64,000 nucleotides of DNA from Puccinia triticina (lineage: Eukaryota; Basidiomycota; Pucciniomycetes; Pucciniales; Pucciniaceae). The position numbers and the translations under genes were made by a program. The notes beneath the pieces were generated by a model. The model saw only the letters and a program-made list of their open reading frames with translations, was not told where the DNA came from and did no database searches. Positions 36,082-47,645 of the stretch are shown here, in pieces (within the stretch, counting starts at the first letter, position 1; the number at the start of each line of letters is the position of its first letter). The DNA is taken from NCBI RefSeq assembly GCF_026914185.1, contig NC_070562.1, positions 6,076,001 through 6,140,000 on the forward strand, given 5' to 3'.

Positions 36082-37042
36082 TTTCTTCTGACCACAAAAA
36101 CCACAAATGTAGCAGCAAAAATCTGATCAGTTGAAAAATATCACTAATTTCGTAGTTTCTTGGTGTTTCTGCAACTATATCCCAGTGCAGCGTGGGATTT
36201 CTTCCATGATATTGGTACCAATATGATCAAATGCCCCCAAAGATTCATTGTGTTGGATGACCACAGAACCCCCAAATGTAGCAGCTACAATCTGATCAGT
36301 TGCCAAATATCACTAATTTGGTAGTTTCTTGGTGCTTCTGCCACTATATCTCAACACAGCATGGGATTTCCTCCGTGATATTGGTATCAAAATGATTCAA
36401 AGCCCACAAGAATTCATTGTGTGCCTCTCCTGACCACAAAACCCCCGAATTTAGCAGCTACAATGTGATAAGTTGCTAAACATCACTAATTTGGTGGTTT
36501 CTTTATTTCAACACAGTGTGGTATTTCTTCCATGATATTGGTACCAAAATGATCAAATGCTCCCAAGGATTCATTGTGTACCAACCACAGAACCACCAAA
36601 TGTAGCAGCTACAATCTGATCAGTTGGCATATCACTAGTTTGGTAGTTTCTTGGTGCTTCTGCCACTATATCTCAGTGCAGTGTGGGATTTCTTCCATTA
36701 TGTTGGTACCAAAATAATCAAATGCCCTCAAAGATTCATTGTGTACCTTGGATGACCACAAACCCCCAAATGTAGCAGCTACAATGTGATCAGGTGCCAA
36801 ATATCACTAATTTGGTATTTTCTTGGTGTTTCTGCCACTATATCTCAGCGCAGCGTGGGAGGTCTTCCATGATATTGGTACCAAAATCATCAAATGCCGT
36901 TGGAGATTGATTTTGTATCTTTAATGACCACAAATACCCCAAATGTAGCAGCTACCATCTGATCAGTTGCCAAATATCACTAATTTGGTAGTTTCTTGGT
37001 GTCCCTGCCACTTTATCTCAGCCCAGTGTGGGAGTTCTTCCA
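36082..37042 (-). repeat. 173-bp satellite array, relic continued
   Basis: About five to six minus-orientation units that resume the array interrupted by Helitron H3. Several units carry deletions (for example near 36495 and 36580). Confidence 0.8.
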
Positions 37043-37714
37043 TCAGGGGGGTTCACAATTGAAATTTACAAAACTTTAGGACACATTTTAAGGTGGTTAT
37101 GAACATTCTTTCAAGAAATTGATAAGCTGCACTGCTTCATCAGTATCACCTGCTGGTGTGCATTTTCCCAAAATTTTAAAATTTTGTTCATAAAGGCCTC
37201 AAATTTGGCTCCAAAGTTTAGTAAAATTTATTTATTTTTCCTTCCATCTCATGTGAGATGTTTTTTCTGTTTTAGTCTCCTAGGCCCCCTTTGGATCTTG
37301 CAAGGGGGCTTTGTAGTTGTGACTACAATATATATTCTGCCCCTACATTTGAAATGAATTATCAAGTCAGAGATTTTCTTCACTCAAACCACCTCAAGCC
37401 TCCTTGGTCCAATCCAAGTCCCTTCTGGATTTTCCCCTCTTTACTTTCTCATTTCTCATGAGCTGAAAACTCTTACCTTGAATGACCATAAAACCCCCAA
37501 ATGTAGCAGCTACAATGTGGTTGGTTGCCAAATATCACTAATTTGGCTGTTTCTTGGTGTTTCTGCAACTATATCTCAGTGCAGAGTGGGAGGTCTTCCA
37601 TGATATTGGTACCAAAATAATCAAATGCCCTCAAAGATTCATTGTGTACCAGGAATGACCACAAAACCCCCAAATGTAGCAGCTACAATCAACAATGGGC
37701 CTTTACTATACAGA
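37043..37714. repeat. Non-satellite insert plus last satellite unit
   Basis: 37043-37470 replaces satellite sequence with an unrelated AT-rich segment beginning CAGGGGGGTTCACAATTG; no matching inverted end was found. From about 37475 one more 173-bp unit follows, then the edge of Helitron H4. Confidence 0.5.
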
Positions 37715-38586
37715 CTAGAGTCCAAGGCGGCTACTTTGCTGCACTTTCAGTGTATTTCTCTGAAATGTTGCCATCACCATCCACAAGAAAAATGTGCCAT
37801 CATGGCCCCTGTTGCATTCCTAAGTTTCAAAGGGGCCTGCCTTCAGTAGATTCAATGGCAGCGTCCAGCAAAAGTCCCATACCTCATTCCAATCAAAATC
37901 AGTTCAAAATTAAGGGCACATTGTTTAAGCAACATCCATGTTTCACCTAAATTAAAACTTTCTGGTAAAGCCTCAGGCAAGGGATACTTGCTTAGTTTGC
38001 TATTTCAATTTAACATGCCAAAAAATCCAAAGTACTTCTCTTATCAGATATTAAGGTAAAAGTTTGAAGCATTCAGGCTGCCACACCTTTGAAGGCACAC
38101 AACCACATAGGATGATGAACCTCATAATCTCCACAGCTTTTATAGCGCTTTGGCATACTTTCATACTTTGAAAAATTGGTGAGAATTTCTAGATTTTTTG
38201 TCTAAAGGAGTGCTTGGACATATTTTCAAGCTGTACACTCAAGATAATGGGATCCTGAACTTTGAATTCAGGGTTTTGATCTCTTTATGGTGTGAGAAAC
38301 AAATCAGTACTTAGCTTGGATTAGAAATGCCAGTGAGCTGTGTTAGGCAGAAAATCAAAAATTTAATGGTGCTGTGCACTCCAAGGCCATGGATTTAGCA
38401 CAATGAAAAAACTGAATTGATCAAGCTTAAGCAGAAAAAAAAAATACATAGTATGCCTCAAAATCTGATCTTGTGAGCTGTTTTTTTTTTCACCCCAAAC
38501 TGCATGTAATTGAGATACAGTGAAATGTCAATTTCCTGATTCTCTAGAGCTGCAGGTATGACTTGTGTACAAGTCCCTTCTATGAA

Positions 38587-38773
38587 TGTTCCCTATTATA
38601 TAGAGAAGAAAGACCTAATCCTATCTTTTCTTGGCAAACTATGTAGATTGCTAGATGAGGAGAGTTTGGGGATATCTCCTCCGCTCTCCCTCAGGGTGGA
38701 GAGCTGTGACATTTACTAACTACAACATGTCCCAGGCGTGACATAGCGTACGGCGCACGTGCAGCTCATAACA
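38587..38773. repeat. LTR-like fragment related to the gypsy LTR at 53944
   Basis: Shares TTGCTAGATGAGG, CTGTGACAT, AACTACAA-ACATGTC and GTGCAGCTC(A/G)TAACA, in order, with the 203-bp gypsy LTR. No clear 5-bp duplication (ATGAA versus ATTAT). Probably an old solo LTR of a related family. Confidence 0.5.
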
Positions 38774-39329
38774 ATTATCACCTCTATAGCCAAGTCATCA
38801 CATATCCTCCACAGCCAAGTGATCCCAGAAAACTAACTATCTTTCATGAAAAAGCCACACAAATTGCCTCCCCATTTGTGTATCTACTAAGCTCTGTCTT
38901 ATTTGAAACCTATTTGTATGATGTAGGTAGGTGGAGAGAAATGAAGTGTTTTTCCTTTTCCTTACATTCTTTAGGTCCTTGTAGATGTGCTTTGTGGCCT
39001 ATTCCTGGACGGTTGGCTCTGCAAGGCAGGTGGCCTTCAGTAATGTCTCTGTGAACTCATACACATATCTCACACTACAGCACACACATCAGATCAGTCT
39101 TCAGCTGGGAAAGAAAAAAAGGAGGAGGGAAGACGTACTTGATGGCAGTATCATGAGCATCTTGATTGATGGACTGAACCCCTTCACAACAGAATCTCTA
39201 TTGAAAAGCATCTGGCCCCTTTCCCTCTGCTTCTCTCCCGTAAAATTGTCATCATTTTCCTCCACATTGAGACAATCTCTTTTGCAAAGACAATTTGCTG
39301 GAAGATCTAGCCAGTGAGTAAGGCGGAAT

Positions 39330-39604
39330 ACATCCTTTTTCTGAAAAATCTCTGCAATGAGTTGGTGTCCGGGAGGCAGGGAGGTTGTTAAACGAGGCAA
39401 TTGCTCCTGCAAGCAAGCGCAATTGAAGAACTCGTCAACGGAGATGTCACGGTTCTGGTTCCTGTGATTGTCTAACACGTTAGCCGTCCCAGGCGCCGCT
39501 TCTTCTGCTTTCTTGTTGCCCGTCAACATTGTGATGGTGGTGGTTTTTCCAGGTAACAGTAGAGTATGGGGTGCAGGTTTGAGTCTTGGCTTCCCCCTCC
39601 TCAT
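39330..39604 (-). pseudogene. ABC-transporter ATPase-like fragment in Helitron H4
   Basis: The minus-strand frame reads TLLLPGKTTTITMLTG, followed by PGTANVLDNHRNQN, then a CACLQEQL segment. GKTTTIxMLTG followed by (S)GTAxVL and a C-x-Q box is the order seen in ABCA-type nucleotide-binding domains (Walker A to Q-loop). The glycines just upstream of GKT are missing, so the Walker A is damaged. No Walker B or signature motif was found. The identification rests on a short stretch and could be wrong. Confidence 0.4.
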
Positions 39605-39930
39605 GAACCAGCTGCAAAGTCATAGGTTTGCGGGACAGTCCATCAATCCACTTTCATGTCCAATATTAAAGTTGTCTGCGCCAAGCACCACAAACAGGTT
39701 ACGTGCAACGGCTAACATCATTCCCCTTGGCTCAGTTGGGAGCTTAATGTCCTTTGACTTACCCTGATTTTCAAACATGTTGAAAGGGCTGAAACCGTGT
39801 ATGTACCTTAGCTTCCCAAAATGTATCACTGCATATACAACCCCAACAGAATTTGTGTGGCTTCCAACTCTTTTACAAGCAATGAAACCTCTCAAGCTGA
39901 CTTGTAAACACTCAAACAAGTGTGTACAGG

Positions 39931-40874
39931 TGTCAGCCAGCTATGCAGCGCAAGCCAGCGTAACAATTATACAAATAATTATAAATAATATTTCACGTTT
40001 TTTGTGTGACAGACATCTATGTAATCTGTCACATACAATTAAATATATAATAAGTACATAGAAATATGATGTACATCTAGTTTAATATTGATATTAATCT
40101 TTAAACTAGTGAATATGGGAAATATACTCTGTGGGAATAATAAACTACACAGGGGTACACAAGTTACACCTGTCAAAGACATTCAAGTGACAGGTGGCAA
40201 ATGTCTGGTAACTTTTGGGAAATAAGATATCATCCCCTATTAGGATCTTCTTGGCAACAACAGCCCCATCAGAACTCAAGAGTAATACCGCTAACTAACA
40301 GCCCCAATCAAGCTTGAGAATAATAAACGGACAGATATCGACAGCCCCATTGCAAGTCAAATGATCTTCGAACAATAGAGACTGCCCCAGTCCGAAGTCA
40401 TTGAAGTGACATCCCCATTGAACCAGGAGACAGCAAAGATATTTAAAGAGGTCTGTTATCTCTCTTTTCCTCTCTCCTCAGCTTAAGACATACAAACAAC
40501 AATTCTAAATATCCAGATTCCGATTGATCCAGTCTTATTATCCTCTGCATCTTGAAGCCTTCCGCATAGATCTTTGATCTCTCCTTCCATCGCAATAAGA
40601 TTTGGGTTATATATTAAATTAAGTTAAACCCTTTCTCCTCTTATTGTTGATAATTCTCTTATTATCTTTCTGGGATTCAACCACACCTGCATAGCAGGCC
40701 CCAGTGTATTCAGAGGGATCCAAACCAACCCCGCTACATTGGGCCCCTCTTTTTATTCTTTATCTTTATTTCTTTGAAATAACTACCCAAAACCCTTCCA
40801 ATCTAAATTTTTTTTACCCATCATCACCTGGTGTAGCTAGAGGAGCGTAGCTCTTGGCATCACCAAGGCTGACA
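39931..40874 (+). mobile_element. Solo LTR, family 2
   Basis: Starts TGTCAGCCAGCTATGC and ends CACCAAGGCTGACA, so its ends form an 8-bp inverted TGTCAGCC/GGCTGACA. The pentamer ACAGG flanks both sides (39926-39930 and 40875-40879), a perfect target duplication. Related to 8934-9721. It interrupts Helitron H4, so it is younger than that insertion. Confidence 0.85.
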
Positions 40875-41530
40875 ACAGGCCAACGTTCTGTCTGCCCAGG
40901 TGCAGGGCCCTGGCAACATGTGGTGTTCAGGGGGTTGCACAGGATGTCAGTGCCCAGGGTTTTTTCACCTTGTGTCATATGTAAGCTGGGACTGATGTTA
41001 GAGGGCTGGAGTGAAGCTGTTTGTCCTCCCAGGTGATCTGGTTTTGTCCCACCCCCTCCCTGAAGGCCCCCTATTTCACTTGAGTAGGCCCCTTCTTGCT
41101 TTGAAAAAACAAAAATTCTGAACTTAAACAAAATTTTAAAATTTTAAACGTCAAACTCACACAAAACAAAAAATATGACCACAATCAAAACATACAAAAA
41201 AGTGAAATAAACATCAACAAAACCAAACATTCACACTTAAACAAAACAACTGAGATCCAAACTCAAACAAAAAAACAAACTTATAAACTTTTTAAACTTG
41301 AAAAACACAAATATCAAACTTTTAATTTTTTTTGCGTGCAATTTAAATGAAATGCAGCATGAACCCATGAATTCAGTTTCTGTGAGACTGTGGTTTTAAT
41401 GAACTTGGATATTGGTATAGTATAGTTATCGTATTTTTTTTTGGTCCAACAACAGTACTGTTATTTCCATTTTTCATAATGAATTTTTCATACTATATCC
41501 AATTACATCAGGATTTTGTTTTTTTGAAAA

Positions 41531-42660
41531 TCCAAGTTTATTAAATCCACACAAACGCGGAAACTTAGATCTAAGTTTTGGCGTGTTTTATTGCAAAACA
41601 CCACAAAAATATCACACACACAATAGACAAGTTGGAAGAATCCCCAAACACCTTAAATAGGCACCTTGGATTGACCCTCCAGCCGTGCCAAAGCAACAAG
41701 CAAAAAGGGCCGGTTGTGAAGGACTCTGTGAGGAGCCATCAAGGAGGGGCCTAATTAAGCAAATAGGGTGCCTCCAGGGAGGGGGTGGGACAAAACCAGA
41801 ACCCCTGGGGGACAGCAGACACAAACCTCACCCCCTTTAAATATTGAAACATCTGGCATCACGTGAACTAGCCTTGCCTTGGTCCAGCGCCACGCCAACC
41901 GCATCCTTGCCAGCACCATGCCCACTGAATCTGTGCTAACGCCCACCGTAGCCTCTCCAAATGAGCGTCCAAGGCCTCACCTTGAGCCCAAATGCCAGAA
42001 TCTGCCTTGTGCAGGTCTTCCTCCTCACCGCGCCAAGATGGTCCTCACCTCCAAACGGATCACCCAACCAACTGCTTCTCTGGGACATTTTTGCCCCCCT
42101 CTTCTGCTTCAACCACAACATGCAGCTTTCAAGGCCCTCAACTGGAGCCCCCATCAGAACAGCCTCCTTGCCTCCAGCGGTGGCTCAACTGGCAAGAAGA
42201 TCCGCTTCTGGATCAGCGGTAACCTTGATCCCTGTGCCAAATTTGTCCTCAACTATGTGTTTGTCCCCTGTCTCTTCAACTCTTCACAAACACCAACTCA
42301 CTAACCCGTTGTGTATAGGATTTTTTTTGGCAATCAGTCCTCCCTCCGGGCATCAGGCAAGGATATTGGCCTTTTGCCAATCTCAGAAGCCAGTTCACTG
42401 CGCCGCAGAACCCAATGGTTCAAGCCCAAGTGGAGCCAGAACCCGGCTATCCACAGCAAGTTAGAAGATGCCAAGAGTGAGCTTGGCCTCTCGGGTGTGA
42501 CCAGGATCATGCGGATACCCTGCTGCTAGACTGCTCATGGAACTTTTGGATGCCCAAGACGTATATGCTGATGATGACCGGTTAGCCTGGTCATCCTCAC
42601 AGGGAGCCTTTTAGGCGCGGCTCAAAAGCTTTTGGCCACAGGTATATTAATCTCTAGACT
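41531..42660 (+). mobile_element. Helitron copy H5 (subfamily A), 3' end not located
   Basis: Begins TCCAAGTTTATTAAATCC after A 41530, in plus orientation, back to back with H4. The first ~300 bp are the inverted subfamily A module (TTTGTCCCACCCCCTCC in reverse, TTTAAATA near 41836). A Cdc20/Cdh1-like fragment follows in the same orientation. No CTAG|T with a GC hairpin was found downstream. CTCTAG near 42652 has a weak stem but is followed by A, so the end given is provisional. Confidence 0.5.
41940..42225 (+). pseudogene. Cdc20/Cdh1-type WD40 fragment captured in Helitron H5
   Basis: In one frame 41961-42110 reads VQGLTLSPNARI, then SPNQLLLWDIFAPLFCFN. A one-base shift near 42115 continues with HAAFKALNWSPHQNSLLASS and GGSTGKKIRFWISGN. 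APC/C activators of the Cdc20/Cdh1 family have exactly this succession of WD40 pieces (VCGLxWS...GNDNxLxxWD...AAVKAxAWSPHQxxLLASGGGxxDRxIRFW), and SPHQ favours the Cdh1 side. The frameshift, the loss of most blades and SPNQ where GNDN-type residues are expected show it is non-functional. It has no introns in this stretch. Confidence 0.65.
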
Positions 42661-44098
42661 CTCCTTTCCTAACATCATTAATTGCTGAGAGCTTTTTGCA
42701 CGCAGCAATCAAAAGCTTGGAATTTCTTGTCACAATTCCTACCCCAGTTGATCTTAACAATTGTGACTTGTTCCTTTGCGCCGTAAGCACTTCCTTGAAC
42801 TCCAATATTGTCTTGCAACATTATTTTAACCTGGCCCCAATGGCAGCAATTAGCTTCGGCCACAGAAGTTGGCTAAATTCACCCTTGCCACTGGCAGAGA
42901 CAATCAGCTGGGATGCTCGCCAGATTGAGTGGGTCATTGCCGGATCCATGGCCATCATATCCATCCTTGTAATCTCGCCCTCTCTTTCTTTGCATGCTCA
43001 AAACACCTGCTTACACAGACTGTCATCATCTCCGCCTAATCCATCTGTCAACACACCCAACACTACCTTTGCCTTGCCAAAGACCGCCAGTGTATTGTGA
43101 GCACATGTCCAACATATCCTCCAATCAATTCTTCTGTTGAATGGCTTGCTTCTAGGCCTCAAGCGGGTGAAAAGTGTAAACAATATATGTAACAACTGGA
43201 TTTCCTGTAAGCTATTACATCTTTGATAGATTTTCTTATAACAAAATAAGGTAAGAACAAATGATTTTTGTATCTAAAGGCACATGTTTCCTGTTAAAAA
43301 AAGTCAATAGTAATGAGGCAATAAAAATTGTACAGATATTAATCTTTTGAGCTGTCAAAGCAAATAGACAATGTGATCAATGAGTATCAGTTGCACTCTA
43401 ACTTGAGGAGATAGGTATTATCATCAGTCTAATCATCCCTCTTCTTAATCTTTCCATTCTCAGGCTTAATCAAGCAAATAAAGACAAGACTGTAATTAAA
43501 TATGCTATGAAATTTTTTCTTTAACTCAAATAATAATTCTTCCTGATCCATTGAATGATCTAAAGTAACAATAAAAACTCTCTTCCATAGAGAATTCAAG
43601 GAACTGACAGCCAACTTACATAATAGTGAAGAAAGGATTCAATCAAGCAGACTTGATGAACTGGACTTTGTTGTTGTTCATGAGCTCACAACCTGTTGAA
43701 TGAAAGAGCAAGTTTGTAGCCAATATGATCCAAGGTATTTATTAGGTGGTGCTGCATATCAAATTTTTCTTCCAATACCCAACAAAAGAAGTATCACAGA
43801 TTGTATTGGAAAGCCAATAAAATACGGTGGTATTGTATTGGTCAAAAATATGTCTTTTCTGGGTGATGTGGATAAAATCCAATCACTCATCCCAGCAATA
43901 CATCTGGTATTGTATTGGTGCTCTGATACAAGCTATTCCAATATGATACCACTACCTTTTATTGTGCTAAAAAACAATACAATGCCAAAACATGTATTGG
44001 ACTGTTACAATTTTGCACTACAAAATAATGCAAGAGTTTTTTGCGCTACAAAAGAGACCATAGTGATAATGTATGCAGGGGTGTTGCACAGCATGATA
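42661..44098. other. Region with no confident gene
   Basis: A plus-strand open frame 42696-43100 (TIPTPVDLNNCDLFLCAVS, LNSNIVLQHYF) may be part of a captured gene beyond H5, but I do not recognise it. Between about 43770 and 44000 the motif TATTGTATTGG and its complement recur several times, as in a decayed inverted-repeat element. The open frame 43700-44125 runs through these repeats and is not convincing. Confidence 0.3.
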
Positions 44099-45315
44099 CA
44101 CCAGGAAAAAAAAATAGTCACTTGATGACAAGTGACATCATGCCAGCTCCAGCGGGCTACCCACCATCTACCCACCATCTACCCATCATCTACCCACCAT
44201 CTACCCACTGCCTAACCACTTTAAGAATTTCCACAGGAGATCCTCAGTTTCTGCTGGGCACCACTGATCCCCATTTCTGGTCAGCTGATACTCAGCTTTA
44301 GCTCCCAGCTTATGCTCAGCTTTGGTGCCCAGCTCATGCTCAGCTTTGTTGCCCAGATCAGAACCAGTCCTGGCCCAGCTTATTTTCAGCTTTATTCCAG
44401 TCATGGCTCAGCTTAGACTCAGATTAGGACTATAATTGGCCCAGCCAATGCTCAGCTTTGGACCAGTATTGGCTCAGCTGATTTTCAGCTTTGGATAAAT
44501 CTTGGCCCAGCCAATGCTCAGATTCTGAGTCTGACCACTCCTGTAACAGCTTATGCTCATCTGTGGACCAGCCTTGGCTCAGCTGATGCTCAGCTGTGGA
44601 CCAACCTTGGCTAAGACAATGCTCAGCTGTGGACCAGCCTTGGCTCAGCTGATGCTCAGCTGTGGGCCAGCCTTGGCTCAGCTGATGCTCAGCTGTTGAC
44701 CAGCCTTGGCTCAGCTGATGCTCAGCTGTGGAGCAGCCTTGGCTCAGGTGATATTAATCTTTTGAATAGTCTCAAAAAATCTGATACTCAGCTTTGGAAC
44801 AGCCTTGGCTCAGCCAATGCTCAGCTTTGTACCAGCATTGGCTCAGCCAATGCTCAGCTTTTGAAAAAAATTGGCCCAGCTGGTGTTAATCTTTGGAACA
44901 GTATTGTCCCAGCTGATCCTAATCTCTGCACAAGCCTTTTCCAAGATGATGCTCAGCTTTGGACCATTTTTGGCTAAGCTGATGCTCAGATTTGGAATAT
45001 TCTTGGTCCAGCTGACACTTGGATTTGTTTCAGGCTTGGAATATCCAATTCTCAGCTGTGGCCCAGGCTCAGCCAATTCTCAGCTTTGGCCCAGGCTCAG
45101 TCAATGCCTACTGCTCAGCTTATGATGAGCATCAGCTGTTCCTGGGAAAAAATTAGGATCAGCTGACTGTGCCACATTGAGTGCTCTGGTGCAGTCCTGC
45201 AAGCTCTACAAGCGCTGGTGGAGCAGACTTGGAGCAGCGCTGGAGTAGCTCTGGAGCAGAAATCAAAGCTGCATCATGTCACTTGCCATCAAGTGACTAT
45301 TTTTTTTTCCTGGTG
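44099..45315. mobile_element. 1.2 kb TIR element filled with a ~36-bp repeat
   Basis: The left end CACCAGGAAAAAAAAATAGT continues through CACTTGATGACAAGTGACAT; the right end is its inverted copy, ending CCTGGTG at 45315. The ~45-bp TIRs differ at about two positions. ATA flanks both ends (44096-44098 and 45316-45318). A CAC start with a 3-bp duplication is compatible with the CACTA group, but the duplication is short enough to be chance. No coding capacity. Confidence 0.6.
44270..45140 (+). repeat. ~36-bp tandem repeat inside the TIR element
   Basis: The consensus is approximately TGCTCAGCTTTGGACCAG followed by CCTTGGCTCAGCTGA. About 24 degenerate units. Near-palindromic TCAGCTGA steps recur. 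The apparent protein frame 44696-44977 is a product of the repeat. Confidence 0.75.
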
Positions 45316-45595
45316 ATAGCACATTTAGTCAACGCTGAAACAAGTACAACACATGGAGCATATCTGGTAAACGTTTTTCATGGTTGCTTGCAGGAGCGCA
45401 GCGGATGGGGGCGTATTCCATATAGCGGCGGGCCCAATGACTCCCAATCCATCACTGACAATGCGCCGCCCCGAGGTGGAGGTGATGCTGAAACGGCGCG
45501 GGAAGCGCAGAGAGGCGCAGCCGCAGTAAACCCACCCACACGGGAGGGATACACCGGCAGAAGGGCTCAGGCCGGAACTCAGGCAGCTTTCCAGA

Positions 45596-47127
45596 TTGCC
45601 GCACATCGAACTCAACACCGGACAATCGCCGTCAAACTGCTGGAAGAAATTTTTCGCCACAACCTTTGCTATGACAGACAAAGAAGCATCCAACCACGTC
45701 AAACAACTGGTGCAGGCAAGCGCAGAAGACACCCCCAATCTGGACAAACCACTGATTCAACGGGAAATCGCCAAGACCTTGACCTCAAAACCTCAGAAGC
45801 AGAAGAAAAAAAAGGTCACAGCCCCCACCGACCGCACGACAAGGTTGTCATCAAAAGCCCCCCCCAAATTGAGGTCTCTGACAGAGAAACCAACCCCAAA
45901 AGAAGGCCCATTGGCCAATCAAGAGGAAGCCCAACCAAGCAGAGGTAACGCACTTGCGAGCCTCTGCAGCAACTTGTTCAGCGACCCACGTGGAGATGGA
46001 ACCGGTAAGTAAAAAAAAAAGATAGAAAACGGGTCCATCAGTCAACACCGGGACCCAGAGGAATTATGCAAGACTGAGTTTTGCACTGTTGTTTACCCTA
46101 CACAGCTGCAAATACAGTTGACGCCAATGCAGCAGGGCACCCCACTACCACTGGGGACTCTAGCACCAAGGAATCCATTAGGAGGAAGATCAACCAACTC
46201 ACTGACCGCGCCTTCGCAGCGGAAGAAGCGGGCAACGCAGCACTGGCCGAGCACTATTTTGCAATATGCAAGGGGTTAACCAAACCCAAGACTCCCCCGG
46301 CAGCTTGCTCAGACAGAACTGACGCACCACAGGCGCACCCCACACCACTGGCCGGCCAAGAAACTATCACGATCATCTCCCCAGCCCTTGACTCAACAGG
46401 CGAGGATGGTCAAGCAAGAAGAACTGACGCAACACCCAAAGGCGTAGTTTTTGACGACAACGCAAGGCCGGCGAGGCATAATGTGGGATTCACACCGTTC
46501 TTCAAGAACAATCTTATGGAGCTCAGAGCCTCCCTCCCCCTGACCATCTTCAACGAGGTCTATCAAGATAAAGTGATCCTCCATTACTCCCAGAAAAGGA
46601 GTCGAGCGGACAAAACCAACATCAATAAAGATTGGTACACGGGCTACCCTTACCCCTGCGAGTGCACACAGACGTACGCAGAGTGGTTGATCAACCATTG
46701 AGGCTTCCACACCGCCCTGATCGAGGTCGCCAACTACCCAAAATTCGCCGGGTGGCTCCTCCTCCACAAGAGACACTGCAACCAACTCGTTACGCAGCAC
46801 GGATTCATGACTGGGCTCTGCTATGACATCAACGTGAGGAGGACCAACGCGTTTGCCCACCAAATCAAAATGCCAAACAAATCCATCTCAATTAGCAACA
46901 TCTCTATCTTCAACAACACCATTGCTCAGAAGATGATCGCTCGGTGCAGGAAATTCGACAAAACAAATTTCACAGAGAACCCGTACATTAAAGGCAGCCC
47001 TCGGAAGTCCTGGGACCCTGTCACGGGCACCAAGGGCTCGAAATCGGAGACGCAGGCGACAACGGGCGGTCAGGCTGTGAAACCTACAAACAACCAGAAC
47101 CACCAAGCTTGGAGAGGACAGCAATGA
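45596..47127 (+). pseudogene. Gag-like protein of the DIRS-like element, broken
   Basis: Segment 45596-46012 reads LNTGQSPSNCWKKFFATTF and IQREIAKTLTSKPQKQKKKK, a basic region. A GTAAGT at 46007 followed by an AG near 46103 suggests an intron. Segment 46081-47127 continues with STKESIRRKINQLTDRAFA, FNEVYQDKVILHYSQKR and TYAEWLINH. A TGA at 46699-46701 then precedes GFHTALIEVANYPKFAGWLL, ITQ-type HGFMTGLCYDINVRRTNAF and FTENPYIKGSPRKSWDP in the same frame. The TGA most likely replaces CGA. The upstream frame 45181-45600 is also open and may hold the N-terminus, with a frame change near 45594. Confidence 0.5.
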
Positions 47128-47645
47128 GGCCACTCCCCGCCGGATAATCGCGGCTCTGGCTCCGGTTCCGGTCAATACCCTCGCACTCAGGGGTACAAAG
47201 GGAACCGGTACGATGCGGCATACGACGACTGCAACACCAGGAAGGACCACCGAGGAAGGAACTTGTAGGCTACCCGCCCCCCCCCCCCCCCCCCTCATGC
47301 ACATCCCCCATGACCATGTTGTTGGTCTACCCCCCCCCCCCCCCCCCCCCCCCCACCACCAACCCCAGTCACCCAGCTGGGGAAGACCCCACCTCCCTAC
47401 CATAGCGCTAAAGATAGTCACCTTAGCTGGGATGTACCTTTCTGATTACATTCTCCTCCTGTAATTAAATTAGATTGTCGGTCCACAGTAATGACAGTCC
47501 CCTGTTGCCCCCAAGCGTTAAGAAGCCTTGCTTGAGTCCCATGACACCTAGCCCGAGGTGGCCGAATGCGGTGTCCTGTGAGATGAATGTCCTAGAGTGG
47601 ACCGCACCTCCACGTAAGTGGAACTTACTGCTTTAATTCAAGGAT

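Larger units (their letters stand above)
37715..41409 (-). mobile_element. Helitron copy H4 (subfamily A), interrupted by LTRs
   Basis: On the minus strand it starts TCCAAGTTCATTAAAACC and ends CCTTGGACTCTAG, with A 37714 and T 41410 outside. The terminal hairpin is partly decayed. It contains an ABC-ATPase-like fragment (39330-39604, same orientation), an LTR-like fragment (38587-38773) and a solo LTR (39931-40874). Without the solo LTR the element would be about 2.75 kb. The end module at 41015-41409 matches H1 and H5. Confidence 0.7.

Noticed and set aside
44696..44977. A repetitive protein with SLGSANAQLW-type repeats
   Set aside because: It follows the 36-bp DNA repeat inside a non-coding TIR element.
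45325..45747. Minus-strand 140-residue cysteine/serine-rich frame, a possible secreted effector
   Set aside because: It lies opposite the gag-like coding region, lacks a signal peptide at its start, and has no conserved pattern.
46888..47421. Minus-strand 177-residue glycine-rich frame
   Set aside because: It is the reverse reading of poly-C tracts and of the gag-like gene, with no independent support.
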